The notes below the pieces were generated by a model. It searched no databases. It was not told the DNA's origin and saw only the letters and a program-made list of their open reading frames with translations. This document shows positions 44,377 through 52,882 of a DNA stretch of 64,000 nt, one piece after another; position 1 is the stretch's first letter; the number at the start of each line of letters is the position of its first letter. Both the position numbers and the translations under genes were made by a program. The stretch spans positions 3,038,001-3,102,000 of the forward strand of contig NZ_CP014223.1 in assembly GCF_001561955.1 (NCBI RefSeq), given 5' to 3'. The DNA comes from Anaerotignum propionicum DSM 1682 (GTDB taxonomy: Bacteria; Bacillota; Clostridia; Lachnospirales; Anaerotignaceae).

Positions 44377-45189
44377 TTATTTTTTCTCGCCAATTGCCTT
44401 ATCTTTTGCCAGAACTGCATCAAAGGCCTTTACCAATACAGATTCAAAGCCTCCTCCTTGCAATGCACTAACCCCCTCAATGGTAGTCCCGCCCGGAGAG
44501 CACACTTGATCAATCAACGGCCATGGCGCTTCCCCACTTTCCAGTACCATTTTTGCACTGCCTAAAACCGTTTCGGCAGTAAGCTGTAACGCTTGCTTTT
44601 TGGGCATTCCCGCCTTAAGGGCAGCATGAGCCAAAGCATCCATGTATAAGTATGCAAAGGCAACCGATGCACCGCCAATAACACTGAAAATAGAAAATTG
44701 ACTTTCTTCTATTTCCGCTACTGTGCCTATTGTCTCAAAAATTTCTTTTACCAGCTGCTTCTGCGGAGAGCTTACAAATGAGTTTACACAAAGTCCTGTG
44801 GTTGAGGCGCCGATTTTTGCATTAATATTTGGCATTACTCTAACAATCGGTGTCTCTTCAGGAAAAAAATCCGCCAGATATTCTAAGGTTTTTCCTGCGG
44901 CGATAGAAACAATCAGGGGCTTTTTTTCCTGAAAATCCGCTTTTAGCTCTGGCAAAAGAACCGATAATACATTTGGCTTCACTCCAAGTATTACTACGTC
45001 GCTGTTTGCAATCACCTCTTTTGAGGATTGACAGGCATTTGCACCACATTCCATAGCCAATGTTTGTGCTGAGGCGACGCTTTTGCTGCTAAGATATATA
45101 TTTTTTCCCTCAAATACCCCTTCACCTAAAGTCATGCCCTTCACAATTGCACCCACCATATTTCCTGCTCCAATAAAACCAAATTTCAT
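44377..45189 (-). CDS. proC: Pyrroline-5-carboxylate reductase
   Basis: A 270-residue NAD(P)H-dependent reductase for the last step of proline synthesis. The N-terminal Rossmann motif is GFIGAGNMVGAIVKGM (residues 4-19), followed by VILGVKPNVL and SIAAGKTLEYL, and the C-terminal dimerisation domain has EAPWPLIDQVCSPGGTTIEG. ATG with GGAGG 7-8 nt upstream. Stands alone. Confidence 0.96.
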   Translation of the reverse strand: MKFGFIGAGNMVGAIVKGMTLGEGVFEGKNIYLSSKSVASAQTLAMECGANACQSSKEVIANSDVVILGVKPNVLSVLLPELKADFQEKKPLIVSIAAGKTLEYLADFFPEETPIVRVMPNINAKIGASTTGLCVNSFVSSPQKQLVKEIFETIGTVAEIEESQFSIFSVIGGASVAFAYLYMDALAHAALKAGMPKKQALQLTAETVLGSAKMVLESGEAPWPLIDQVCSPGGTTIEGVSALQGGGFESVLVKAFDAVLAKDKAIGEKK

Positions 45190-45347
45190 GTTTCATTCCT
45201 CCTATCTGCCTACGTATGGTTTTTCACTCCTGAAATTGTATACAAACTTTTTTCTCATTTTACAGCCGTTCCCTTCAAAATGCAATCCTATCTCATCTTG
45301 CCCATTGGGCGGGTACGTATTATACTATTAGAAAAAGGAGGTGCGAG

Positions 45348-45707
45348 ATGAGTCTCGTTTTTTTACATTACCCAAAATGCAGTACCAGCAACAAAGCAAA
45401 AAAATGGTTGGATTGTGCTAATATAGAATATTTTCAGCGTCACATGGTTGAACAAAACCCCTCCGCAGAGGAGTTGGAATTTTGGTGGAAGTTAAGCGGC
45501 TTACCCTTAAAGAGATTTTTCAATACCAGCGGTCTTTTATACAAGGAACTGAATCTAAAGGATAAACTCCCTCAAATGAGCGAAGAGGAGCAGCTTGAAC
45601 TTTTAGGCACAAACGGTATGCTGGTAAAACGCCCTCTGGTAATTGGAGAAGATTTTGTGTTGGTAGGTTTTCAGGAAAAGGAATGGGAGAAATTAAAGAA
45701 TAACTGA
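45348..45707 (+). CDS. ArsC/Spx-family thioredoxin-fold protein
   Basis: A 119-residue member of the ArsC/YffB/Spx family. The N-terminal site HYPKCSTSNKAKKWL has one cysteine (Cys11) in a CxxS arrangement, and the C-terminal VKRPLVIGEDFVLVGF includes the arginine loop typical of the family. It lacks the second cysteine of Spx, so it is more likely a YffB-like thiol protein or an arsenate-reductase-type enzyme than a transcription factor. GGAGG precedes the ATG. No arsenic-resistance neighbours. Confidence 0.86.
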   Translation: MSLVFLHYPKCSTSNKAKKWLDCANIEYFQRHMVEQNPSAEELEFWWKLSGLPLKRFFNTSGLLYKELNLKDKLPQMSEEEQLELLGTNGMLVKRPLVIGEDFVLVGFQEKEWEKLKNN

Positions 45708-45751
45708 TAGCATAGAAGCATGTATCTTCCAATATTGAAATAATTGAAAAA

Positions 45752-45790
45752 AAGAGCTTATTTCCCGCTAGTTTGGAAATAAGCCCTTTT
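45752..45790 (+). terminator. Terminator of ArsC-like gene
   Basis: GCTTATTTCC pairs perfectly with GGAAATAAGC and is followed by CCTTTT; preceding A-run makes the minus side usable too. Confidence 0.78.
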
Positions 45791-45883
45791 CATTCTTCAA
45801 ATCCTCTGAACCTTAATATAATCGCCCTTATCCCGTATGAATTTCGAGAAACCCCTATTGCAAACAAAAAAATATCCTTAAAA

Positions 45884-45923
45884 TGAAAAGCATCCGTTGT
45901 GCAAAATACAGCAAAACGGATGC
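45884..45923 (-). terminator. Terminator of flavodoxin-SDR operon
   Basis: GCATCCGTT pairs with AACGGATGC just after the SDR stop; the minus strand continues with TTTTCATTTT. Confidence 0.8.
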
Positions 45924-45927
45924 TCCA

Positions 45928-46635
45928 TTACTTATCTAAGCTCCAACCATAGTCATTATGATAAACCATTTGGCGGGACATGCCACCATCAATACAAATG
46001 TTTTCCCCTGTAATAAACCCTGCTTTTTTACTGCATAAAAACAGAGCCATTTCAGCAATATCCGAGGGGTTTCCCACCCGCTTCACAGGGTGCTGCTCCG
46101 CATCCCCACCGTCATAGGTGGTATACGCTGTGTCAATCCAACCGGGAGAAATAGAATTCACCCTTACTCTGCCGCCAAGGCTGATGGCCAGAGCATGGGT
46201 CATGGATGAAAGCGCCCCTTTTGCCGCAGTATAGCTTTCTGTATTCGGCTGGCTCATGCGGTCTCTTGTGGAAGAGATATTTACAATTGCCGCCTCCGGG
46301 GTAAAATAGGAAAGAAAAAGCTTTGTCAGATAGTAAGGCGCAACCACGCCAATTCGCAAAGCATAATCAAAAGCCCCATATCCACAGGCATTGATGCCCC
46401 CCATGGAAATCATTGCATTGTTAATTAAATAATCCACCTTTCCATGCTGGTCAATCACCTTTTTTACAAAGGCCTCCAGCGTTTCCCGATCTCCAATATC
46501 TCCTATAAAATAAGGATTTTCCTCTCTGTCAATGATACAAACAGTAGCTCCCTCTCTAATAAATGCCTGAGCAATGGCTTTCCCTATGCCATGGACGCCG
46601 CCGGTAATCACTGCAACTTTTCCTTCAAATTCCAT
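45928..46635 (-). CDS. Short-chain dehydrogenase/reductase (SDR) family oxidoreductase
   Basis: A 235-residue classical SDR: cofactor motif TGGVHGIGKAI (residues 11-21), NNAMISMGG where NNAG is usual, catalytic Ser in NISSTRDRM and YTAAKGAL with the catalytic Tyr and Lys, and the C-terminal GENICIDGGMS. Substrate unknown. It starts 4 nt after the stop of the flavodoxin gene, so they form an operon. The NNAM variant of the NNAG motif is a minor oddity. Confidence 0.92.
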   Translation of the reverse strand: MEFEGKVAVITGGVHGIGKAIAQAFIREGATVCIIDREENPYFIGDIGDRETLEAFVKKVIDQHGKVDYLINNAMISMGGINACGYGAFDYALRIGVVAPYYLTKLFLSYFTPEAAIVNISSTRDRMSQPNTESYTAAKGALSSMTHALAISLGGRVRVNSISPGWIDTAYTTYDGGDAEQHPVKRVGNPSDIAEMALFLCSKKAGFITGENICIDGGMSRQMVYHNDYGWSLDK

Positions 46636-46639
46636 ACAT

Positions 46640-47170
46640 TCAATCCTTTATATATAATATTAATCCGTCTGCTTGAGTGGTATCCACAAAATTCGCAGGG
46701 GTAACCTGGGTTTGAAGCATCGCCTCTTCCTCAAGGCTGCGTTCTTTTTTATGTTTCAAAATTTGAAATAGAACTTTCATCATTCCTTTGTGAGCGAATT
46801 TCAAATGTTGATAATCCAATGCTCCATGAAAACAAAAGATTTTTGCGTGATCCATGAGCATTGGGGAAAGGCACTTATCTAAACCCTCTCTGATATATTT
46901 TGTGTTTCTTGCTATTTGAGGATCTGAAAAGCTGCAAGTAAAAATCACCAATTTTTTATTGCATAACGTCTCTTGGTTTTTTTTCAACCACTCATTGCCA
47001 TTTAAAGACCCTGCATAAATGCCTCCGCCGTAAATAACGGTATCATAGGGGGATAAATCCTTTGCTTGTGCTGTACTAAGAAGATCAGCCTGTAATTTTT
47101 CCGCAATATATTCTGCATATTTTTTTGTACTGCCGTATTCGGAACAAAATATCACTGCTGTTTTTGCCAT
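46640..47170 (-). CDS. Flavodoxin-domain protein (HemG-like)
   Basis: A 176-residue protein of the flavodoxin_5 type. The FMN phosphate loop is CSEYGSTKKYAEYIAEKL near the N-terminus, then YGGGIYAGSLNG and TCSFSDPQ for the isoalloxazine-side loops. Related proteins include menaquinone-dependent protoporphyrinogen oxidase HemG, but in anaerobic Clostridia they are generally of unknown function. ATG with GGAGG-like upstream. Cotranscribed with the downstream SDR. Confidence 0.87.
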   Translation of the reverse strand: MAKTAVIFCSEYGSTKKYAEYIAEKLQADLLSTAQAKDLSPYDTVIYGGGIYAGSLNGNEWLKKNQETLCNKKLVIFTCSFSDPQIARNTKYIREGLDKCLSPMLMDHAKIFCFHGALDYQHLKFAHKGMMKVLFQILKHKKERSLEEEAMLQTQVTPANFVDTTQADGLILYIKD

Positions 47171-47231
47171 TCATACCTTCCTCCTTACATTACATTGTTT
47201 GAAATCCATCCCTCAGAACCCATTTCTATTT

Positions 47232-47813
47232 CTATAATGTTACCAAAAAATCCTTTAATGTTACCAAATCCTCCTGATAAACCTGGGTTAAAGCCCTATT
47301 ATAAATGATTGCCGCAGGATGATATAAAGGAAATAAAATCCTACCATCTGTAAGGGTGTAGGGCTTGCCATGAACATCCCCGATATTCATACTGTTATCC
47401 CCAGAAACCGCCTTTAGAGGCACATTGCCCAATGTAACAATCATTTTTGGAGCAATCAACTGGATTTCATCCATCAAGTAAGGCAGAAAAAATGCAATTT
47501 CATCCTTGGAAGGTGGACGGTTAACCTCTTTTCCCGTTTTCGGGCTACTTTTTGTGGGACGCAATTTCACCACGTTGGAAATATAAATTTCATCCCGCTT
47601 TAATCCAATTACTTCTAAGAAAGCAGATAGATTTTTTCCCGCTTTACCCACAAAGGGCTTGCCCTGTTTTTCCTCGTCCCCTCCCGGTGCTTCTCCAATC
47701 ATCATCAAAATAGGCATCTGAGCCCCTTCTCCAAAAACCAGCTTTTTTTCACCAAAGGCAGAACACTGAAAATTCTTTTGCAATTTTTCTTGAAAATCTT
47801 TTTGCTGATTCAT
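47232..47813 (-). CDS. Uracil-DNA glycosylase, family-4-like without the Fe-S cysteines
   Basis: A 193-residue base-excision repair glycosylase of the UDG superfamily. GEAPGGDEEKQGKPFVGKAG (motif A, starting about residue 40) and LYHPAAIIYN (motif B) are intact. Family 4 enzymes have four cysteines binding a 4Fe-4S cluster, two near the N-terminus and two in the KCRPPxNRxP...C segment. Here that segment reads KLRPTKSSPKTGKEVNRPP and FFLPYL without cysteine, and only one Cys (17) remains in the whole protein. So it seems to be a cluster-free variant. Family assignment is firm, activity inferred. Confidence 0.88.
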   Translation of the reverse strand: MNQQKDFQEKLQKNFQCSAFGEKKLVFGEGAQMPILMMIGEAPGGDEEKQGKPFVGKAGKNLSAFLEVIGLKRDEIYISNVVKLRPTKSSPKTGKEVNRPPSKDEIAFFLPYLMDEIQLIAPKMIVTLGNVPLKAVSGDNSMNIGDVHGKPYTLTDGRILFPLYHPAAIIYNRALTQVYQEDLVTLKDFLVTL

Positions 47814-47836
47814 CTACATTTCCTCTCCAAACAGAG

Positions 47837-48039
47837 TTATCCACAATTTCATGACCTTATCCACAGCTTTTTTGTTGATAACTTTTTATGTATACCCCAA
47901 TATATAGTGTTAAATTTCTCGATTCGACAATTTAACATGGAAAATTCGTTGTAAAATAAGGAACGATTATTATTCATCTAGTGTTGCATATTTTAAAAGT
48001 GGATAACTTCCACATTGTCCACAGAAATCATGTGGATAT
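47837..48039. promoter_or_regulatory. DnaA-box-like cluster I, downstream of rhomboid gene
   Basis: TTATCCACA (perfect consensus) at 47837-47845 and 47857-47865, same orientation and exactly 20 bp apart. Near matches are TTATCCACT (minus, 47998-48006), TTGTCCACA (48015-48023) and ATATCCACA (minus, 48031-48039, which overlaps the rhomboid stop region). The spacer is AT-rich. Confidence 0.6.
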
Positions 48040-49056
48040 CTCCTTCTGTTTTCTATCCAGCTTTCGATAGATTAAGAATACCAGACTTCCACCAATAAAG
48101 CCACCAATATGGGCAAAATTATCTATGCCCATATCCAAAAAACCAAAGCCTATGGAAGTAACTACCAATAACAGCATGGTGGCATAATTCATTCCCGTAT
48201 ATCTGGGACCGTATAATTTTGTCAGCACAAACATAGCCCCCATTAGTCCATAAATTGCTCCCGATGCACCAATTGCCAACACATCATGAAATAAAATGCT
48301 AAAAAGGCCCCCACATAAACCGGAAACCAAATACAAAATGAGAAAGCGTTTACTGCCTAATAGATACTCGGCTTTAAAACCGAAATAATATAAAAAGATA
48401 CTATTTGACAACAAATGCATGATGCCACTGTGTAAAAACATAGACGTTATGAAACGGTAATATTCCCCTTGCCAAATACCGCTTCTGCTGATCCCATAGG
48501 CTCGAATCATGCTTCCACCCCTAGCGGATAAGGTGGTATCAATCAACAGCACTACGCAAAGCAGAAATATGAAAATACATGCCCATGGCAACCCACTTTT
48601 CATCTCTGGTTTTGGGGGCACCTCAGGTACCTTTCCCTCTGCCGCACGAAGCAACAGCTTTTCTATGCCAAAAAGACGGTCTGGTTCCCCTGCACCGGCA
48701 AAAACCTTTTTCTTTTCAATGGAATAACGCCAATTCACAGCATGAATCCGTTCATCAAAATAAACGGGAGCAGGGAATCCCCCTTCCTCCTCCGATAAAT
48801 AGATACCAAGGCTGATAATATGGGTACAGCGCATCTCTTCAAGGTCTTGAGACATTTCCTTTGTGTATGTAGTTAAAATTTCTGGAAATTCTTCCTGATT
48901 ATCTTTTTCAAATACTCCAATAATATATAGAACAGGATTTTCTATGCGTAGAAAAATTCCCGGTACCTTTTCTCCGTTTGCAGTTCTCCCTTCAAAAAAG
49001 CTTTGGGACAATAATTGTTCATTAAATTTTTCTATAAATTTTATTAAGTTATCCAC
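48028..49056 (-). CDS. Rhomboid-family intramembrane serine protease (YqgP/GluP-like)
   Basis: About 342 residues. The N-terminal 150 residues are a soluble domain, as in YqgP. Then come a membrane segment (WACIFIFLLCVVLLI) and a six-helix rhomboid core with FLHSGIMHLLSN, catalytic Ser in GASGAIYGLMGA and catalytic His in NFAHIGGFIGG. It cleaves membrane proteins; the target is unknown. The frame is open from GTG 49095, but that codon lies between the promoter boxes (49086-49114), so the start must be further down; GTG 49056 is the first reasonable one, though its ribosome site (GTGG) is weak. DnaA-box-like repeats cover the start region. Confidence 0.87.
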   Translation of the reverse strand: MDNLIKFIEKFNEQLLSQSFFEGRTANGEKVPGIFLRIENPVLYIIGVFEKDNQEEFPEILTTYTKEMSQDLEEMRCTHIISLGIYLSEEEGGFPAPVYFDERIHAVNWRYSIEKKKVFAGAGEPDRLFGIEKLLLRAAEGKVPEVPPKPEMKSGLPWACIFIFLLCVVLLIDTTLSARGGSMIRAYGISRSGIWQGEYYRFITSMFLHSGIMHLLSNSIFLYYFGFKAEYLLGSKRFLILYLVSGLCGGLFSILFHDVLAIGASGAIYGLMGAMFVLTKLYGPRYTGMNYATMLLLVVTSIGFGFLDMGIDNFAHIGGFIGGSLVFLIYRKLDRKQKEIST

Positions 49057-49081
49057 AATAATATCCACAACATTATCCACA
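49049..49081. promoter_or_regulatory. DnaA-box-like cluster II at rhomboid transcription start
   Basis: TTATCCACA at 49049-49057 and 49073-49081 (perfect) with ATATCCACA at 49061-49069 between them, all in one orientation with 12-bp periodicity. They begin at the predicted start site (about 49079) and cover the leader of the rhomboid gene. Confidence 0.65.
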
Positions 49082-49085
49082 CAAA

Positions 49086-49114
49086 AATATATCACATTCC
49101 GTTGTAATTGTCAA
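49086..49114 (-). promoter_or_regulatory. Sigma-A promoter of rhomboid gene
   Basis: TTGACA (49109-49114) and TATATT (49086-49091) on the minus strand at 17-nt spacing. It decides that the GTG at 49095 is not the start codon. Confidence 0.75.
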
Positions 49115-49129
49115 ACAATTACATTTCTT

Positions 49130-49372
49130 TTACAAGAAAAAACTTAAGACAATTAACCCTAAAAAACCCGGTGCCCCCAATAATCCTACCGTAAAAAGCG
49201 TTGCTGGATTTACTCCCACCGGAAGCCCGAAGCGATTACACAGCCACAGACAACAGCCGCCGACAGCCGCCGATAGTATAAACCGCAATACAATTCTTAA
49301 TGGTTTTGCCACTGCCGTCAATATCAAAATAATCAGACAGCTGATAATCATAACCGATAATACCTCTGTCAT
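49130..49372 (-). CDS. bofA: BofA-family protein (inhibitor of pro-sigma-K processing)
   Basis: An 80-residue membrane protein with two or three hydrophobic segments and the family C-terminus NPATLFTVGLLGAPGFLGLIVL. In Bacillus BofA holds the SpoIVFB protease inactive until the sigma-K checkpoint; in Clostridia its role is less clear. ATG with GGGGAG at 9 nt. It follows a yaaL-type gene, the same order as recR-yaaL-bofA in Bacillus, but recR is not adjacent here. Confidence 0.9.
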   Translation of the reverse strand: MTEVLSVMIISCLIILILTAVAKPLRIVLRFILSAAVGGCCLWLCNRFGLPVGVNPATLFTVGLLGAPGFLGLIVLSFFL

Positions 49373-49399
49373 GGTTCTTTTCTCCCCCTTCTGTACCTT

Positions 49400-49639
49400 T
49401 CAGCCTATTTTTAGAAAAGGCCCCGTCAACCCCATTTCCTTTGCTGTTTTTATAAAATAATCATACTTTTTTTGCAAAGCCGTAATTTCAAAAATATAAC
49501 TGTCAACCAAAGCCTCATCTGTAGCAGCCTCAAATCCCTGTCTTGCGCAAATCAATCTAGTCTGAATGTCTTGAATGGCAAGTAGTATTTCATCCCCTTC
49601 AGTAAGCACACTTCCCACCTTTTGCTTGCCTATATTCAT
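49400..49639 (-). CDS. yaaL: YaaL/DUF2508 family protein
   Basis: A 79-residue protein of unknown function with the family features EILLAIQDIQTRLICARQGFE and LVDSYIFEITALQKKYDYF, mostly alpha-helical. AAGGAGG precedes the ATG. Its place before bofA matches the Bacillus layout, which supports the assignment. Confidence 0.86.
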   Translation of the reverse strand: MNIGKQKVGSVLTEGDEILLAIQDIQTRLICARQGFEAATDEALVDSYIFEITALQKKYDYFIKTAKEMGLTGPFLKIG

Positions 49640-50021
49640 CCGCTTGCCTCCTTCCTATTACCCTAAATATAAGCAAAAAAAACCTGTTTTATTCCTTTTG
49701 CAAAGGGTTTTCCAAAAAAGAAAGGCATGTTTTATGGTTTTTTCTATTTTTAGCTGGATTTGAGCTTTTTTACAGTAATAAAAACTTTCTCTTACTTAAC
49801 TTTAACATTAAAATAACCTCCGGCCTTTGGACGGAGGTTAAAGTTTGAATCATATAAACCATTATTGAAAAAACATTATCTTGAAAAAATTTTTCATTAT
49901 ACAAGAACAAATACAAGTATTCAAAAGCACAAAATAGCTTCCTTCACTTTGCCTATCATATCTTTGTTTTGCCCTGCGCTTTTGCTTTCGCAAAACATGG
50001 CTAGCCCCCTAATAGCATTCA
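49640..50021. other. Intergenic region with a hairpin
   Basis: No gene is supported. TAACCTCCG pairs with CGGAGGTTA at 49814-49840 and on the minus strand is followed by TTTTAATG. It could terminate the lipoprotein transcript, although it lies about 180 nt after that stop. Confidence 0.5.
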
Positions 50022-50450
50022 TTAAGCGCCGGTAAATTCCACGGCAACTGGGCTTTCATTCACAAAAATAATCAGACGGTATTGTTCGCCTTTTGTAGTA
50101 TTACCACAGAAGGTCTTCCAGTTATAGCTTAACTCCGTGGAAGCTCCACTTTCCAGGGCAACCTCTTCATCACTCCAATTTGCCTGGGCAGTTCCCGCAA
50201 ATTCCTGCCACTGGCCATCCTTCATTTGTTCAAAGTGATATTCCTTGGCACCATAGCTTACTGCTTCCTTCGTATCATTGGTAAGGATAAACGTACCTGC
50301 GGAACTTTTTAGTGTATCCTCTTTTAAGGAAAGAGTAATTCCCTCCTGTGTATTCACTTCTGTGTAAGCAGTACCTTCACTATTACTACTGCCACAGCCT
50401 GTGAAAAGAAACATCAATACTGAAATCAAAAAAATCAAACACTTTTTCAT
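50022..50450 (-). CDS. Lipoprotein with Ig-like (Big_14-type) domain
   Basis: A 142-residue secreted lipoprotein. The signal peptide ends MFLFTGC (Cys19). The mature part looks like a single beta-sandwich domain with GTFILTNDTKEAVSYGAKEYHFEQ and YNWKTFCGNTTKGEQYRLIIFV, resembling the immunoglobulin-like lipoprotein domains common in Firmicutes. The family name is tentative and no function can be given. AAAGGA-like site upstream. Stands alone before dapH. Confidence 0.78.
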   Translation of the reverse strand: MKKCLIFLISVLMFLFTGCGSSNSEGTAYTEVNTQEGITLSLKEDTLKSSAGTFILTNDTKEAVSYGAKEYHFEQMKDGQWQEFAGTAQANWSDEEVALESGASTELSYNWKTFCGNTTKGEQYRLIIFVNESPVAVEFTGA

Positions 50451-50542
50451 TTCTTTTCCTATCCTTCCTGTTTCTATTTTAATTGAAAAGAATTAATCTT
50501 ATATTGCCCTAATTGATTTCATTTAACAGTAAAAATAAACCA

Positions 50543-51253
50543 TTACTTTCTCAAATCTTCCAAAATCTGTGTTTTTCCTTCTGTTTTTTCATCCTTCATT
50601 TTAATTACCTTTGCAGGGGAGCCGGCAACCACCGCACCGGCAGGAACATCCTCTGTCACCACCGCGCCTGCCGCTACAACAGCATTGGCACCAACCTGAA
50701 CGCCCTCCAAAACAACAGCATTGGCACCAATCAGCGCACCATCTCCAACCACAACAGGTGTTGCACTGGGTGGCTCTAAAACTCCTGCCAATACGGCACC
50801 GGCACCAACGTGGGCATTCTTTCCTACCGTAGCCCTTGCACCTAAAATTGCGTTCATATCAATCATTGTACCATCGCCAATCTCCGCTCCGATATTAATG
50901 ACAGCACCCATCATTACAACTGCATTTTTGCCGATTTTTACACGGTCACGAATAAAACAACCGGGCTCAATACGAGCTTCCAAATTAGTAATATCCAGCA
51001 TAGGAACTGCAGAATTTCTTCTGTCATATTCCACATGGGTTTCCTGAATATCCCCAGCCTTTTCTTCTAAAACATCTTTAATCAAGGCATAGTCACCAAT
51101 CATAATCCAGAAGTTACCTTCGCCGAAAATTTTTACATTTTCTTTTTCTACACCCTTCAGATCACCCTTTACGTAAACCTTCACAGGTGTAACCTTCTTG
51201 GCATCCTTAATATACTTTGCAATCTCATAAGGATTTGTCATATCATAATTCAT
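50543..51253 (-). CDS. dapH: Tetrahydrodipicolinate N-acetyltransferase
   Basis: A 236-residue left-handed beta-helix acetyltransferase of the acetylase branch of lysine/diaminopimelate synthesis. An N-terminal DapH_N domain (about 1-85) is followed by hexapeptide repeats ([36 protein letters not shown]) and the tail [14 protein letters not shown] 51253 follows GGAGG at 7 nt and gives exactly the usual length. Divergent from the M20 deacetylase gene, which likely acts two steps later. Confidence 0.95.
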   Translation of the reverse strand: MNYDMTNPYEIAKYIKDAKKVTPVKVYVKGDLKGVEKENVKIFGEGNFWIMIGDYALIKDVLEEKAGDIQETHVEYDRRNSAVPMLDITNLEARIEPGCFIRDRVKIGKNAVVMMGAVINIGAEIGDGTMIDMNAILGARATVGKNAHVGAGAVLAGVLEPPSATPVVVGDGALIGANAVVLEGVQVGANAVVAAGAVVTEDVPAGAVVAGSPAKVIKMKDEKTEGKTQILEDLRK

Positions 51254-51436
51254 TTTTGCTCCTCCATTCATAATTATATAGGTCAACCCTACCAAACTTA
51301 CGGACATCCAAGCATGGAACCCATGATTTTTTGACCCTTGTATGGTATTATAAATGAAAAAAAAATATTTTCCAAGGCTCTTTCACAGTTTTTATGTTAC
51401 AATAGAAAAAATTGTGTTTAAAAAGGAGGGCTTTAT

Positions 51437-52585
51437 TTGCGTGAGGATATTTTAAAGATGGAGGATGCGCTTAGGCAAATACGTCGGGATCTGCACCGAA
51501 TTCCAGAGTTAGGGCTTTCGGAACACAAAACCGCCGCTTACATAGAGCATATGCTGAAAGAATTGGGCGTAGATGAGGTTACTCGCTGCTTAGAAACGGG
51601 AGTCATAGGCATAATCAAAGGGCAAGGTTTGGAAAAACCCATTGCCTATCGTGCGGATATGGATGCGCTGACTGTAGAAGAGTCTCCCCGTCCCTATGCC
51701 TCCTGCCATAAGGGTTTGATGCATGCCTGCGGGCATGACGGCCACATGGCCATTTTGTTGGGCTTCGCCAAATATCTCATGTCAAAAAAAGTGCGTCCTA
51801 AGGGAGATGTGATTCTGATTTTCCAGCCTGCCGAAGAAGGCCCCGGTGGTGCAAAACTGATGGTTGAGGCGGGAATTATTGAAAAATACAACATTTCCAA
51901 GGTAATCGGCTGTCATATTTTCCCCGATGTTCCCCAAGGCAAGATTGCCTGCAAAGCGGGCGGCATGATGGCACGAAACGGAGAAGTCACAGTGCGTATT
52001 CTTGGAAAAAGCTCCCACGGTGCACAACCCCACTTGGGCGCCGATGCTCTTTTGGCTGCAGGAGCAGTCATTTGCGGCATACATACTATTTTATCCCGCA
52101 ATATTTCTCCTTTAGACAGTGGCATTCTCTCCTTTGGCACCATACAGGGAGGCGAAGCCTGCAATATTGTGGCAAAGGAAGTTCGTATAGAAGGAACCAT
52201 GCGTGCCTTTTCTGATGAAGTTTATGAAAAAATGGTTTCTAGGGTGGAGGAAGCCGTAAGTTTTATTGCCAAAGGCTATGGTTGTGAAGGAACCGTTGAA
52301 TTCCGACATATGTACCGTGTGGTAAATAACGATGCTGCTTTGGTTAGTGCATTAGAGGCGGCCTGTGGCGACAACTATATAACCACACAGCCCTATATGC
52401 TTGCCGAAGATTTTTCCTTTTTTCAGCAGGCAGTCCCTGGTTTATTCTTCTTTTTAGGCTCCGGAAACCCCGAAAAAGGTTTCGTTCACCCCCTCCATAG
52501 CGCAGAATTTGATTTTGACGAAAAAATTTTATGCCACGGTGTAGAAGCATATATCTCATTATTAGAAAAGCTAGGGCTGTTTTAA
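51437..52585 (+). CDS. M20-family amidohydrolase, probable N-acetyldiaminopimelate deacetylase
   Basis: A 382-residue M20D-type metallohydrolase. Zinc-site motifs are HACGHDGHMA and AEEGPGGAKLM, with the lid/dimerisation domain holding GKSSHGAQPH. The family includes DapL/YkuR-type N-acetyl-L,L-diaminopimelate deacetylases and hippurate hydrolase-like enzymes. The divergent neighbour dapH makes the first role likely, as in Bacillus dapH-ykuR. The TTG start has GGAGG at 7 nt. About 183 nt separate the two starts. Confidence 0.9.
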   Translation: MREDILKMEDALRQIRRDLHRIPELGLSEHKTAAYIEHMLKELGVDEVTRCLETGVIGIIKGQGLEKPIAYRADMDALTVEESPRPYASCHKGLMHACGHDGHMAILLGFAKYLMSKKVRPKGDVILIFQPAEEGPGGAKLMVEAGIIEKYNISKVIGCHIFPDVPQGKIACKAGGMMARNGEVTVRILGKSSHGAQPHLGADALLAAGAVICGIHTILSRNISPLDSGILSFGTIQGGEACNIVAKEVRIEGTMRAFSDEVYEKMVSRVEEAVSFIAKGYGCEGTVEFRHMYRVVNNDAALVSALEAACGDNYITTQPYMLAEDFSFFQQAVPGLFFFLGSGNPEKGFVHPLHSAEFDFDEKILCHGVEAYISLLEKLGLF

Positions 52586-52882
52586 TAACCTATGCCATTC
52601 AAATTTGTCATTCTGAAAAAGTGGTAATGCTTGAAAAAAGGATATTCCATAATGAGCCGATGGCCTCACGGGATATCCTCTTTTTATGGGACGATTCTGA
52701 ATTTCATCCGAATTTTAACCAAAAGGTATTTCATATATAATATTATTAAGAATCTATAAAATTTTTTTCCCCTCTTTAAACACTATCTCCATTCAAATAA
52801 CCTCGAAATGTCCAAAAACAGTTCTATAATCACAACAAATCAAAACTGTCAAAATCTTTAAAATTTCTTAATGAAAATACAA
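52586..52882. other. Intergenic region with terminator
   Basis: GGATAT.../ATATCC hairpin with inner TGAG/CTCA pairing at 52634-52685 is followed by TTTTTATG and terminates the M20 gene. The rest is AT-rich without a coding frame. Confidence 0.6.

Noticed and set aside
47837-49081. Chromosomal replication origin
   Set aside because: DnaA boxes are present, but there is no dnaA, dnaN, rpmH or similar neighbour. Called only as DnaA-box-like clusters.
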